DNA of 64,000 nt from Pachyseris speciosa (lineage: Eukaryota; Cnidaria; Anthozoa; Scleractinia; Pachyseridae). The translations under genes and the position numbers were made by a program. Position 1 is the stretch's first letter. Every line of letters begins with the position of its first letter. Positions 1 through 11,309 of the stretch are shown here, piece by piece. A model generated the notes under the pieces. The model did not search any database. It saw only the letters and a list, made by a program, of their open reading frames with translations, and was not told the DNA's origin. The stretch is from assembly GCA_016490735.1 (NCBI GenBank), contig JAEMWC010000057.1, positions 1,090,001 to 1,154,000 on the forward strand, in the 5' to 3' direction.

Positions 1-3000
1 TACTACCATGTAGGTCAAGGCGATTATAAGCTACATCGTTTAATTTATGGTGGACATTTTGATTTGGAGGTTAATTTTGATGAACTCTGAGGCGAAATTA
101 CCCAAAATTTTCACGATCCCCCAAGTTTTAAAACGTACCAGGTAACAGTGTCTTCCCCTTCTCTTCACAGCCGTAAAGGTGTAAAGACTTCAAAAAATGT
201 TCTGTCACCATGATTGAAAGCGGTCCACCGGCATTGCTTTCGCAGTTTCATCCGTCTAGTTTTCGAAAACTTTCGAAGACTTGGATCACAGAGGTCTTTT
301 GTCGAGGTTCCTTTCAAGTCTATTTAACAAGGTAATTCTTAAAAGACATTTGCCATTATTGTAGTTTCTTAAGATTACATTTGCATTCTAACAAAGTTTT
401 TTCTGCTTTTGTTTTGATATGTGGTTATTTTGTTTTTTTTGCCGTCGTAGTATACCTCAGGTAAAGACTTGAACGTAACTTTTTATTCTTACGGTCCCCC
501 AAGTTTCGTAATACCGTCAGTGTATCGTTTATTTATTTCAATTTCGTTTTATGCAGTTTGTTTATCGGGAAAAAATGCGCGCTTTTCATTTTTTCGGTGT
601 AAAATGCTGACATTCTCCGTCGAAGACGTGCGTTTTGTGCCCTTGTTGTAGATTTCAACTTCGTTTTGTACACGTCACCTCAGTGCCGGCTACCTTAGAA
701 CAAGTGGAACTTTTGAGGGTTTTATTTTTCTCTACGAGTGTTACATTTGTAACCAAAGAAATTCAAAAGCACGTAGTCGAGGGACATTCTAAGTTCTTAA
801 CTTTGACTCCACAAATAATTTATTTTTTAAAGATACATGTAATGTTTTGAGAACAGCGGGAAAAATGGAATGAGCTTTCAAAGCAAGGACTGTATTTGTT
901 TCGCTGGCATACAACCTTCTCTTATTTTATGAGTTGAATTTTTACAATTTTAAAAATGTAAAACACCATTTTTCCACAGAGTGAAGGCTGTTAGCCCTTA
1001 ATGTTTTTAAAGAATGATTATTATAATCTGTTTACAGTGAGTAACTAAAAGTTGGACGTTGTTGTCACATTTCAAATTCGAACTACCAAGATACCGGGTG
1101 ATAGTTTAAATAATTGATGCTCTTCTCTAAATTATGTTAGAAGGCATCTTTCCCATGGATATTGGTATTAAAATGTAACAAACTTTATATTTTTGTAAAT
1201 GGGCATGTTTGCCTTTGTTTCAGTTTAAGATCTAGAATAGGGTCTTGAAATATTTAATTAAGACACTTGCAATAATTATCTGAAGGTTAATTAATTTTGT
1301 CCTAATCTTGTGCCTTGTATATAAAGGTGTAATGGTAACAGTCCATGGCAATCCGCTAAAATACTGGCAATTCCACTTTCTTGTGAAGGGAAGTGTTATG
1401 AAGTTGTACAAGTTTTCTTGGAATATTATCTTTAAACTCTGGGACTGCAAAACTAAATGAGAGGTCTGCACACTAGCTGATTTTCAACAGAGCTTTGAAA
1501 ATTTAGGAAATGTTATATTTTGGATTAGCGAATGGCGAAAAGTGGCCTTTTCAGATGGCTGATGTATGCTTGATATGAGCTTGTGTTAATTATTATTTAT
1601 TTATTTATGGTAAAGTAATACTCTTTATGGTGTACAGACCTGTACATCTTTCAAATCTAGAGGAATGCTCAGAAGTGAACTGATATACTAGCCCTATGTA
1701 TATCACAACTGTTGTACCTAAAATTTTAAATTAAGTTTATTGGTGCCTGCATATCTAAGCCCCTTGTAAATTATCTGTTACTGATTAGGTGAGTTTATGC
1801 TGGTACAATGCAAAACTGTAAAATCAAAACTAACTGTTCTCTTGAAATAATACTACAATATAACAAGCTTGAAGATTTGTTTTAGCCTCATCATTTGATA
1901 TGTAGTATAATCATTTTCAAAACTTGACCAAGCTAAAGAGTATGACATGAGCATACAAAGGAGGAAAAGATGTTGATGCTTAATTTAGATATAAGCCAGA
2001 CCATAAAAGATTGATAGTATTGCTTTTCTATTTCTACATTAAGGGTTCTAAAATAAAATACACCATAATTTCTCTGGAAGGTTAATGAATAAATTCAAAA
2101 CACTTGGTACTCTTATATTAAGTCCATTTTTATGCACATATCATCAGTGTTCACTGATGATGATGACATGGAATGCAACTATGTATTAACTTTTGACCAT
2201 CAGAATCTGTGTTAATAAAAATACAATTTCATATAAACTGATACTCCACTAGACTGGTTATGGAGACTGTTTTGTAAACAATTTGCTTAAAAGGAAGGAA
2301 CTAACAGTTATGTTCTCCTAACATTTTAAGGATATACAGAGAAGACCAATTGCTGTGATAACACATAAAAAGGATGACAAGGCAGACAAGTTAAAGAGCA
2401 GGCTTTGTTGATCAATTCTGCAGTCTTGGAAACTGTAATATTGAGTGTGAATATGTACATATCACCTGCAGTTTGAGAACTGTCCCCTAGAGTAATGTTG
2501 ACACTGAGATTGCAGCTGAAGAATTCCGTTTGGGCACTACCAGATTATTTTCCTGCAGGAGCAAAATTAACAGGCCTGGAAACCATTAACTTTCTCATAC
2601 AAATACCCAGACCTGCTCCAAGCACTGTGCCATATGCTACCTTAAGGTCATGTTTCGCATTATAGAGTCTGTGGCATTGTAATTCACTTACCAAACAACA
2701 ACAACAAAATTTCCTGTAAAGCAGTCAGGCACAATAAAGTTAAAAAAACTTCATGTACTCTTTGCAATCTGTCTGGATTTATTTTTATTTTTTTGCTTCT
2801 TTCTTTATTTTTGTACACAAGGGAGGAACTGCTACAGGTAGTGAGTTACTTTACATCCATTATTGCTGGTTATTGTCAAGCCAGTACAAAAGGTTTGGTG
2901 AGGGGAAACTGGATAGGAGAGTGTGTATCACATTTTAACTTAATCTTTATCTCCCTTCCTTCAAACAATTCCAATCCACTCAAGGCAGTGCAATTAATTT

Positions 3001-3100
3001 GAAAAGTCTCTGCAACTAGTTGAAGCAGAAGACAGCTACATTCCGTGGTTTGTACTGTACTTCTAAATGACAAATGTGTTGAGAACATGACTTTATTAGG
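1..3100. other. AT-rich stretch without recognisable gene
   Basis: All reading frames are short and low in complexity, and none resembles a known family. There is no convincing chain of exons with matching splice phases. It may be intergenic, intronic or the 3' untranslated region of a gene to the left. I see no clear inverted-repeat element here. Confidence 0.5.
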
Positions 3101-3812
3101 AACTCATTTGTAGTCTTCTGAGACGACAACAACTTTATTACCCTTCTCCTAACAGAACAAGTTACAATAAAGGAAATGAAATTATAGCTGACCATCCATC
3201 CCCCCAATTTCCGTAGAGAGTTCCTCTCTTCTGGATGCAGTTCCGATGCAGTCGTCAACGTAGCTACCGTGCCCATCGCTACACCACTAATTTGTAATAG
3301 TTAGTCAGCGAATGGAAAACAGTTAATTTTTAAAACTAGTTCAGCTAGGCGGAATAGCGTTTCCAAACTTGATTCCTTGACAGTGCGTTGATCAAAAAAA
3401 TACTTAGTGTTGAAGACCTTCGCCGTTGGGAATGACGGTGCATAGAGATGTAATGTCCATAGTGAAAATTGGTTTGTCTTCGCCGAGGAAACTGAAATCG
3501 CGAAAAATTTCAAGTGCGTGTTGACTGTGTTTAATGTGTGAAGCAAAGATTTGACGATGGGCGACATAATCTTCTCTAAATAGCTAGAAATACTTTCGGT
3601 AGGGCAACTACAGGCAGAAACGATAGGTCGATGCGGTTTGTTAGGTTTGTGGATTTTGGGTAAAAAGTAAATGTATGAGGTTCTAGGAGTAGTGATGATG
3701 AGTTATTAATATGGTTTATCCGCAACGGAGTCATGTGATAATGTAAAATAACCACCATAAAGAGATTCAGAAAGCTGATGTTTCGACATTAGCCTTTCGT
3801 CAAGCGAATCGA
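3100..3812 (-). pseudogene. Penelope-like element reverse transcriptase fragment
   Basis: Read on the minus strand, the piece from about 3660 down to 3301 contains PKIHKPNKPHRPIVSACSCP followed by a segment beginning SYLEKIMSPIVKSLL and then KYFFDQRTVKESS, ending near LKINCFPFAD. These are the order and wording of the reverse transcriptase of Penelope-like retroelements. A broken continuation (GVAMGT-like) lies near 3265. Stops and frameshifts separate the pieces, so this is dead. The plus-strand sequence at about 3773-3815 (AAGCTGATGTTTCGACATTA and what follows) is the motif commonly found upstream of such coding regions in cnidarian genomes. The family call rests on remembered similarity. 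Confidence 0.6.
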
Positions 3813-3825
3813 GGAATTGTGAGTT

Positions 3826-4910
3826 GTGTATGGTTTAAATACAGAATATGTAGCCATAGACAACAATCTATACACTTGCGGAGTGTTTCTAGACTTCGCC
3901 AAAGCTTTTGATAATGTAAACCATCAAATCTTGCTTAAAAAGTTAGAGGCATATGGCATAAGTGGTATTCCCTTAAAGTGGTTCACAAATTACTTGTTTA
4001 ATAGGCAACAATATGTTTCTCTTAATAGTGTTGAGTCATCAAAACAAACGATGAAATGTGGTATGCCACAGGGTAGTTCCCTTGGCCCTCTTTTATTCTT
4101 ACTCTATATAAATGACATTTCTAACTGCTCTGATAAACTGAACTTTAGGATTTTTGCTGATGACACTATTGTTTATGCCTCATCACCTTCTATTCGCGAT
4201 CTTGAAAAACTAATTAACGAAGAGCTGGCTAAAATTAAAGAAAGGTGCGATCTAAACAAGCTATCTATAAATATTAAGAAAACTAAATACATGATTGTTA
4301 AATCCCCTAACAAGAAATCAGGAAACATAAATATTAAATTACCAAATAAAGATGGAAATAGTGACGTAATAGGTGTCTTACTTAGGTGTCTTACTTAGGT
4401 GTCTTACTTGATGAAAAGCTCTCATGGAAGCACCACATAGCATACGTCTGCTCTAGAATTGCCCGAAATACTGGGATATTTAGCAAACTAAGGCATTATA
4501 TGTCTCTAGCCCAATTAAAACAACTTTATTATAGTCTTGTCAATCCCTACATATCTTATGCTATTCTTGCATGGGGGAGTGGGTATAAAACTCAAATTAA
4601 AAAAGTACAAACAAAACAAAACACAGTAATAAGAACAATATTTTTTGCCACTACTCATAGAAAGAACACTGAAAGTGCCTTTCCCTTTATGAACCTATTA
4701 GATATCCTATCAGTTAATTCTATCTTTAAATTGCAAGCACTTAAATTTGCACATCATTGGCATGGCAAAGCACTGCCAAACATCTTTGAAAACTATTTTC
4801 AGTATGCTACTGATATTCATAGTTATAATACCAGATATGCCTTAATAAAAATTTTTATAAGCCGAGCACAAGAACTAACATTGGAAAACAATCTGTATCT
4901 TCAATTGTAG
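3826..4910 (+). pseudogene. LINE reverse transcriptase, truncated and frameshifted
   Basis: The first part (3826-4398) has the palm motifs of non-LTR polymerases: LDFAKAFDNVNH, then GMPQGSSLGPLLFLLYIND, then FADDTIVYA with the catalytic Asp pair. The second part (4386-4910) starts SYLGVLLDEKLSWKHHI, the usual thumb-side sequence, and continues into AILAWGSGY. The two lie in different frames because a 13-base unit, cttaggtgtctta-like, is duplicated in tandem at about 4373-4403. There is no upstream endonuclease, so the copy was truncated at insertion or later. Jockey superfamily is clear; the exact clade is not. Confidence 0.85.
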
Positions 4911-5169
4911 TTGACCTTTAGCAAGATCTTCCAACTAGCTTGAAAAATCTTAACACTTTTACCTTTCCTGGCTAATTAAAAGAATTTCTTCTTAAAACTC
5001 AATCCAGTAAGTAAAATAATGCCAACGACTGCCTATATATGTCCTTATTTTTCGTCTTAGTTTTTAAATGTGTGTATCTGTTGTTCAGTGTTTCCGTTTT
5101 GTTGTTGTCGTAGCTGCTACAATTTGTTTAATTACCTTTCCTTAGCTAGGGGCTAACTAGAAAACTTAA

Positions 5170-5388
5170 GGTGGATTTCCACTGTCGCGTAATTTTTACG
5201 TGCGCACGGACGTAAACTTAAACTGGCTTTACGTGCGTAAATAAAATAGAGACGATGTGTGAAAGGACGCGCGTAAACGTAAAAGTTGAGCGAGGTTCAA
5301 CTTTTACGTTTACGCGCGATCTTTCGATCTGCCAGTTCAAGTTTACGTCCGTGCGCACGTAAAAATTACGCGACAGCGGAAATCCACC
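5170..5388. mobile_element. MITE with TTAA target duplication
   Basis: The left end GGTGGATTTCCACTGTCGCG is mirrored at the right end (CGACAGCGGAAATCCACC), and the inverted match runs inward for about 50 bases with few mismatches. The element is bounded on both sides by TTAA (5166-5169 and 5389-5392). It lies in the 3' untranslated part of the LINE at 3813-5545. It has no coding capacity, so an autonomous TTAA-specific relative must have moved it. Confidence 0.8.
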
Positions 5389-5799
5389 TTAAGTTTATTT
5401 AGCCCCTAGACACCTTTAAATTGTAATAATTTAGCTTTTCTTTTCCCCTTTTTACAGATCTAAATTCCTTTAAAAAATGTAATGCTAATTGTAAGAAAAG
5501 GTGTAAAATAATAAAGATTGTTGTTGTTGTTGTTGTTGTTGTTGTACGCTTTTGGTAACGTGGTAACGTGAAAAACAGGAATAAATTAATTGAAAGAAAA
5601 GCGTTCGTTGATACCGTGGGGATATTAAGGGTGTCGATTTGAAGGATGAATTTTTCCTCTGGATTTTTACGGCTTTCCGTGGTAGGGAAAGGTACCACGG
5701 AATCTCTTTACGGCGGTCAATTTATATAGTCAACTCCTTTGATAAACCAATTTTTTTTATTTCACGACAAGTCTAATAACTCACATGCGCGTTAGGAGC

Positions 5800-5924
5800 A
5801 GGGCCCAAGCTAGTACGAGGCGAAATGAGGCACTTGCCTCGTTAAATGATGAATTTACAGTTTTTTGTGTTTTGTGTGTGTGCCTTTATAAACAGGCTCT
5901 CTAGTTTCACAGTTGCGTTAAGTC
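5800..5924 (+). repeat. Left half of a dispersed repeat split by an insertion
   Basis: This stretch matches the first part of 24826-25090: GAGGCACTTGCCTCG, then the AAACAGG(C/T)TCTCTAGTTTCACA stretch. The match stops at about 5924. The second part of the same repeat resumes at 8476-8612. The copy was therefore cut in two by the 2.5 kb between. Confidence 0.65.
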
Positions 5925-5928
5925 CCGG

Positions 5929-6449
5929 ATAAACGATCAAACATTTTCATCCAACATAGTGTTTGTCAAGCATAACGTTGAGTGGATAAACGGACAAACA
6001 ATCAAGCTCCAGACGAAGTGAGTCCACAGAACGATTTTTGCGTATTTTTGCTGAAAGTTCGACGTTATGTGGTTCACTTGGTTTCTTTTTACCGGCTGTG
6101 CACGCTTTGTTGGCTGGGGTGGCTAAACGAACAAACATTTGTTCGTAACGCAAAGTCAGTGTTGGATGAAAATGTTTGAAGATGTAGATCAAACATGGAA
6201 AACCATTTCAAAGCAAAGTTGAAAGAGTGGCTAAAGCCTGGTTTCCATACGATCTTAACGGTCTGCGACACGATCGGCGGGGACAAATGTTTCCATGTGT
6301 CTGCAACGTGATGCAGACCGATCGCCGATCATGGCGCCGATCGTGTCGCAGACCGATCGCAGACCGTTAAGATCATATGGAAAACAGGCTTAAACGGTCA
6401 AACATACTTGTCCAACACGATGTTGGATGAAATGCTTGATCGTTTAGCC
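5929..6449. mobile_element. Inverted-repeat element, itself interrupted
   Basis: The left end (ATAAACGATCAAACATTTTC, ATCCAACATAGTGTT) is mirrored near 6407-6449 (AACACGATGTTGGATGAAA, GCTTGATCGTTTAGCC). It has no coding potential. A second inverted-repeat element at 6236-6389 sits inside it, which makes the length non-standard. Confidence 0.6.
6236..6389. mobile_element. Small MITE nested in a larger one
   Basis: The left arm GCCTGGTTTCCATACGATCT is mirrored by AGATCATATGGAAAACAGGC on the right, with further inverted matches around AACGGTCTGCGACACGATCG. The copy is about 154 bases long and can fold into a near-continuous hairpin. Confidence 0.7.
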
Positions 6450-6460
6450 ATGGCTTTAGA

Positions 6461-8474
6461 GTCAGAATACTCAGCGCGTTCCGCCTATTATTCGAGAATA
6501 GTTTTGATTAATTGCAAACGGATTTCATTATTAGTTTCAAACTTTGAAATTTAATTTGAATATTGCAATCATCCAGCCGTAGCCCGAGTGTGACCTCATT
6601 TGAAATATTGATTGTTGATCGGTTTATTTACCATGGAATCACACTGTTAAGACATGTGACAAGAAAAGCTGCCGCCCTCTGCTGAAAGAAGGTCTTTCCG
6701 TAGCTTGCCAGATCTGAATATCTTTTTCTTGCTGAGGGTGTAAAATGCAGGGTACAGAGTGCAAGTCAGAATTTCATTTAAGCGTGATAGGAATTCAACA
6801 GTTTTTGTTAGTTTTGTCAAGTTGTTTGACATTTACAAGACACGACAGAGCAAAATTAAAGCAAAAACCGGGAGCGCTTACCATTTGGATGGAAAACCCA
6901 GTAACTCCGGGAAGAATTCAAATGGAACGGTTCATCCCAGTGGAATGTTTAGGAAAGAAAGGTAATACCTTTGGAGGTACACCTTTTTCTCGCTTTTTCC
7001 GGAATTCCCGGAAATTTCTGTACCATTTGTCTACAATTACCAGTGCCAGACTCCTCACGGTAAAACTTCTTCTTCGTATTTTTTTTTTTTTGATAACCAG
7101 ACCCCGGCCCACTGGCATCCGAAACTTCGAATCAAATAATACGGTTCAATCCGTACGTTTCGTTGGTGTGAAATTAGCGCAGTTCCATTTGTCCAAAAAA
7201 ATCCACCGAAAATTCCAGTCAAATGGTAAGCTCTCCGGATGTTAACATTTCCGGAAGTACGTTGGTGGTACTTAATGTTCAACTCTCCACGTGCTCCGAT
7301 TGCGGCGTCCATATATTACTCCATGTACTTCATCGAACAGTACGCTTCATGTACTTCATCGAACAGTAAGTGAACTGGCTTTTCATTGTTCTTCAGGCCA
7401 TTAAACTCTAATAGCATGAAGAGCCATGAAAGACCGGTTCACTTACCCGCTTATACTGTTGGATGAAGTCCGTGTTTGTGTGTGGAGCAACTGATGTCGC
7501 GATCGGACCTCGTGAACATTAACTACTACCACCAATACACTTCCGGGAATTCCAACATCCGGATTTTTCGCTGTAGTGTTGTGTAAGTGTGAAACAACAA
7601 AACAAAACAAAATGATGCTGTCGAGTTAATAGCCGTTCTCTCGGTGTCCGCCATCTTTGCCCGTGCCAAGGTATTGATGGGAAAATTGTCAGGCCACGTG
7701 GTCCCTCAGGGGTAAATGAGGGGATTCCCGGTCTATTCCCCTACGATCGCAAAAGTTTACTATGAGCGTGGAAAGATGGCTGACATCGTGAAGGTGAATA
7801 AGGGCTATTCCTACCACGCTTAAGTGAAATTGTGACTTGCAAACTATTACCTGTACCCTGCACCCTGCACCCTGCACCCCGTACCCTGCCCCTGCCTCCT
7901 GACCCTGCCCCCTGCACCCTGCCCCTAACCCCCTGCCCCCTGCCTCCTGCCCCCTGCCCCCTGCCCCCTGCACCCTGCCCCTAACCCCCTGCACCCTGCA
8001 CCCTGTACCCTGCACCCTCCGTTTTCTTGGGGTCGCGTACGTTGAAATTCACGAAACTTGACCAAATTACGCAGCTGACATTTGACCTTTTACGCTGGAG
8101 GCGTTTCTTGGATGATTTTCCCCGGCAACTTGGATACGTCCGTTCCAAAAATTCGTCATTCTTTTCAGCAAGAGCTTAGGTTTCCGTTTTTCAAAAAAAT
8201 CGACGAAAACCATGTACAACGACCGAGAAAACGACGAGCACAGAAGTGAAGAAGACTCGAAATGGCACCAAACTTCGCACGTGACCTCGGCGTGAAGTCT
8301 TCAACCAAAACCAATAATCAATCGATATTTCAAATGAGGTCATACTTGGGCTACGGTTGCATGATTGCAATATTCAAATTAAAGTCCAAAGTTTGAAACG
8401 AATGATGCAGTCCGTTTGCAGTTAATCAAAACTATTCTCAAATAATAGGCGGTACGCGCTGAGTATCTTGACTG
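6461..8474. mobile_element. About 2-kb foldback-type element with long inverted arms
   Basis: Roughly 170 bases at 6461-6640 (GAATACTCAGCGCGTTCCGC, CCGTAGCCCGAGTGTGACCT) reappear in reverse complement at 8305-8474 (GGTCATACTTGGGCTACGG, GCGGTACGCGCTGAGTATC). A second inverted pair lies further inside, around 6745-6795 and 7797-7850. No transposase is visible. I found no clear target duplication. The interior includes the CCCTGCA minisatellite at 7849-8015. Confidence 0.65.
7849..8015 (+). repeat. CCCTGCA-type minisatellite
   Basis: Tandem array of roughly 6-8 base units such as CCCTGCA, CCCTGCC and CCTAACC. It produces a false minus-strand frame rich in Gly, Arg and Gln. It starts where the inner inverted arm of the surrounding element contains TACCCTGCA, so it probably grew out of that arm. 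Confidence 0.85.
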
Positions 8475-8475
8475 T

Positions 8476-8612
8476 AAGCATATTTTTTTAGGTCCCTAAC
8501 AAAGGCTATACATTGAAAAATAAAAATGAATATATTAAAGAGGTGTTTTCTTTTTTCTTTTTGTCGGCATTGCCTCGGAAACAATTTTCGTCTGGCTTCG
8601 GCCCAGAAAGTA
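8476..8612 (+). repeat. Right half of the dispersed repeat split by insertion
   Basis: It matches the second part of 24826-25090: ATTGAAAAATAAAAATGAAT, then GCCTCG(G/A)AAACAATTTTCGTCTGG. It completes the left half at 5800-5924. Confidence 0.65.
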
Positions 8613-8648
8613 GCATGGGAGACGTCCGCGCATGCTCTCCTTAGAAGT

Positions 8649-10337
8649 TCAAACTTTGCCTTTAAGCAAGTGAAGGAAAGATGTAAGATTAATCCAAACT
8701 GTCTTCCCTTTCGCTGCTTCGACGAGTTGCTGATGCTGAAACCCGTTGTGAGGAACACTAAATTCCATATTTTCCAGGCACGATGGGCTAGAATATTTTC
8801 CCACATCTGAACTCACGCTCCACCGGGTTCTGTTTTTCTTTGAAACACAAGCGAAGTGATGTTTATCAGCACAGTTAGTCACGTGCCACCTGTTATCGTC
8901 TGAGATAACAACACAGGTTGATTCCGTGATTGGTTGGTTTGGTTCCCCTTCAGCCCACGTAAATATTGCAGTTTTCATTAGCTCGGGATTTATTTGATCT
9001 GCACAAGGAATGTTCACCCCACACAACAAATACTTCTTAAAATCTGTAATGGTACCGGTTTCTTTAGCACCATTCCATAGCGGGCCATAGTGGGTGCTAT
9101 CACTGTTGATTCGAATAACGTCTTTGCTGGATCCGATTGCTAAGCAATTTTCAAGTTGAGGAGAAAAAGCTTTGACGGTAAAACCATTTGTCCAAAAATT
9201 GTCGTGGAGATATTGTCCCGAGTGATCATTACCATCAATTAAAATCACAGTTTTTTTCACCTGGAGCATTTCTTTCATGCTTGGCCATCCTCCGGAATAT
9301 TTCAGTTTCAAATCACTTGGCGTAAGTACTTTATCACCAAAATACTGTTTAATAACACGGTTTATTTCCTGATCATCGCGTCTACTGGTGTGATCATCGA
9401 AATATATCTGAATTATTTCATTCCTGTTCTTGGAATTTTGGGTCCAATCCGAAATTTCTTTCATACCGTCAGTAAATTCCTTGTCCCACGGAGAGCACCC
9501 TAATTTTAAATCAGCGTTGCCATGACTCATGCGAATCTTTCCAAAACACTTCCACAGGTCAACTTCAAGATGACGCACACCCATGTTGAGCTGATCCGTG
9601 AAGCTGAACTCCTGATTGGCCAGAGAAATACATACGTCACGGCCTTCGACCGGCCAATGGCAATCGTCCAAATCCCCGTAGCCACTGGCTCTGTTATTGA
9701 AAGCGTTGTGTGCCCCTAAAAATTGAACGTGATTAACTGGCACATTCATTTGAATTTCTCGCTGAGTTTTTAAAGCGAATTCGAGCCATGGTGAAATTCT
9801 CGCCGTGCCTTGGACGCAAATTCCGTGAAAACCACATTTGGAGCAGTTTGCCTCTTTGCTCAACTGATCACAGACAACCTCTGAACTTTCCTCGCGCGGT
9901 AACCGCCTCCCATTTTCGTTTTGCCTCATTAGCTTGAATCTCAATCCACCTGTGTGATTTTTAACTGTATAAACGTTAAAATATTTATCTTCGGGTGGTT
10001 CGTTTCCACTTTGATACAAAACATGTAGCTTATACAATGCCACAGAAGGCAATATGTCATCTTTTTCAAAGTCAAGGATTCGTCTCAATTTAGTTTTCTT
10101 CTTTCCACTGTTAAAACGTTGAATACCAAATTTAGCAGCCTCGTTCAGAATCACAGCCTCTCGTTGTGACAGGTGATGTTCACTCAGACTGTTTATCGAT
10201 CGCTCTCTGCTGAAAATCTTCTGCTTGCGTAGTTCTCGATGGCTTACCTCTGTGGTCACAGAGACAATTAGAAATGGCAGAACGACAACGAAGCAACGGG
10301 AATACCTCGGTAACGCTAAAAAGATGCCCAAATACAT
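8649..10337 (-). CDS. Secreted PI-PLC-X-like phosphodiesterase with C-type-lectin-like tail
   Basis: A single uninterrupted frame of 562 residues. Residues about 12-30 form a hydrophobic segment (CFVVVLPFLIVSV) that fits a signal peptide, so the protein is probably secreted. Residues 205-275 match the PLC-like TIM-barrel phosphodiesterase fold: FLGAHNAF carries the first catalytic-type His (H210), HLEVDLWKC supplies E258/D260, and IRMSHG supplies the second His (H272). This is the pattern of PI-PLC X-domain proteins lacking a Y box. Residues about 459-498 (TWAEGEPN, then Cys475, W484, Cys489, FACV) read like the last third of a C-type lectin domain. Cys-rich CSKCGFHGIC lies at 165-174. I used the first Met because it directly precedes the signal-like segment. 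The substrate is unknown; phosphoinositide or another phosphodiester is inferred. The absence of introns is unlike TCP1 and TRAM1 here. Confidence 0.75.
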   Translation of the reverse strand: MYLGIFLALPRYSRCFVVVLPFLIVSVTTEVSHRELRKQKIFSRERSINSLSEHHLSQREAVILNEAAKFGIQRFNSGKKKTKLRRILDFEKDDILPSVALYKLHVLYQSGNEPPEDKYFNVYTVKNHTGGLRFKLMRQNENGRRLPREESSEVVCDQLSKEANCSKCGFHGICVQGTARISPWLEFALKTQREIQMNVPVNHVQFLGAHNAFNNRASGYGDLDDCHWPVEGRDVCISLANQEFSFTDQLNMGVRHLEVDLWKCFGKIRMSHGNADLKLGCSPWDKEFTDGMKEISDWTQNSKNRNEIIQIYFDDHTSRRDDQEINRVIKQYFGDKVLTPSDLKLKYSGGWPSMKEMLQVKKTVILIDGNDHSGQYLHDNFWTNGFTVKAFSPQLENCLAIGSSKDVIRINSDSTHYGPLWNGAKETGTITDFKKYLLCGVNIPCADQINPELMKTAIFTWAEGEPNQPITESTCVVISDDNRWHVTNCADKHHFACVSKKNRTRWSVSSDVGKYSSPSCLENMEFSVPHNGFQHQQLVEAAKGKTVWINLTSFLHLLKGKV

Positions 10338-10914
10338 TTTCCTGAAATCTTTTCCTAAGCCCTTGAACTGAACTTAATGGCGCTACAGGTGGTGTAGTTT
10401 CTTCCGGTGAATATAAGGCAAGGAATAAGTTGACTGGTACCAACAAGTTACCCGCGGGAAAACCCGAGTGAAACAGTCTATAACACGCTCTAGCGTACTC
10501 TATGATAGAATTCTCACTGTCCTCATATGTCACGGTTGAACCACGACAACACGGTTTTTTACGTTTTGATTCAAAAATACACTTTGCTCGTCTTGGTTAA
10601 TAGACTGTTCACCAACAAATATTTCAGTAACTGCTAATCCAGCAACTGGCTAAAAACGTTGATTACCATTACCAACAATAACCCGAAATTTCCGTTGGAA
10701 TGTAAATGGAAAACGGGATTTCTTAAAAGGTACCTAATTGTTACTTTTTTTCGTGGCACGTAAGTTTCGGGATTTTCAAAAATTCGCAAATTTAAAGACC
10801 CACGAAAAAACATTTCGCCAAAATTAACAACGCGGAATTTAATTCTACATAATTCTATAATCAACGTCAACGTCAGTTTTCTACATAATAATCTTGTCCA
10901 TGTTCTCTGTTTAA
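10338..10914. other. Upstream region of the phosphodiesterase gene
   Basis: This stretch would hold the promoter and 5' untranslated region of the minus-strand gene at 8649-10337. Open frames run into it but show no family resemblance. No clear TATA box or repeat element could be assigned. Confidence 0.35.
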
Positions 10915-11161
10915 AGGCCCTGGCAAACGAGGACACATTGTCGCGGACACATTGTTGCTCATGATGTTTCTTGGGTGAGCAAACGAGCGGGACACAAAAC
11001 ACAATGTTGTCCATGCTGCGCAAACTGGCAAACATTTGTTGCGGACACAAAATGTTTCTGGTAAAAATCAAAAACATTTTTTGTGTCTCGGACACAAATT
11101 TTGTGTCCACAAACAGGGAAACATTTGTGTCCGCAGCAAAGTGTCTTCGTTTGCCAGGGCC
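10915..11161. mobile_element. MITE bounded by TTAA
   Basis: The ends AGGCCCTGGCAAACGAGGAC and GTCTTCGTTTGCCAGGGCC are inverted copies, and further inverted matches follow inward around GACACATTG and AACATTTGTGTCC. TTAA occurs directly outside both ends (10911-10914 and 11162-11165). It is non-coding. Confidence 0.75.
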
Positions 11162-11309
11162 TTAAGTTTCGGTGTGCGAACTCTCTTCTTCTGAATCAAT
11201 ATCAGCTTCTTGCTGCAGTTCTTGCAAGATATCCTTGATGCAGTCGTCAAACAGTCCATTCGTATCTGGCTCCTTGTAACTCGGCACGACGAGTATCTAT
11301 ACTTGTTAA

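Larger units (their letters stand above)
3813..5545 (+). mobile_element. 5'-truncated non-LTR retrotransposon (jockey/CR1-like) with TTG-repeat tail
   Basis: A reverse transcriptase segment (3826-4910) is followed by an untranslated tail ending in AATAAAGA plus a TTG repeat (5518-5545). This is the layout of the 3' part of a LINE whose tail is a simple repeat instead of poly(A). The endonuclease and the N-terminal part of the polymerase are missing. The 3' untranslated region is interrupted at 5170-5388 by a separate inverted-repeat element, so that element arrived later. Confidence 0.75.

Noticed and set aside
7689..8015. Gly/Arg/Gln-rich minus-strand frame
   Set aside because: It is produced by the CCCTGCA minisatellite.
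9522..9719. Plus-strand frame inside the phosphodiesterase gene
   Set aside because: Antisense shadow without family resemblance.
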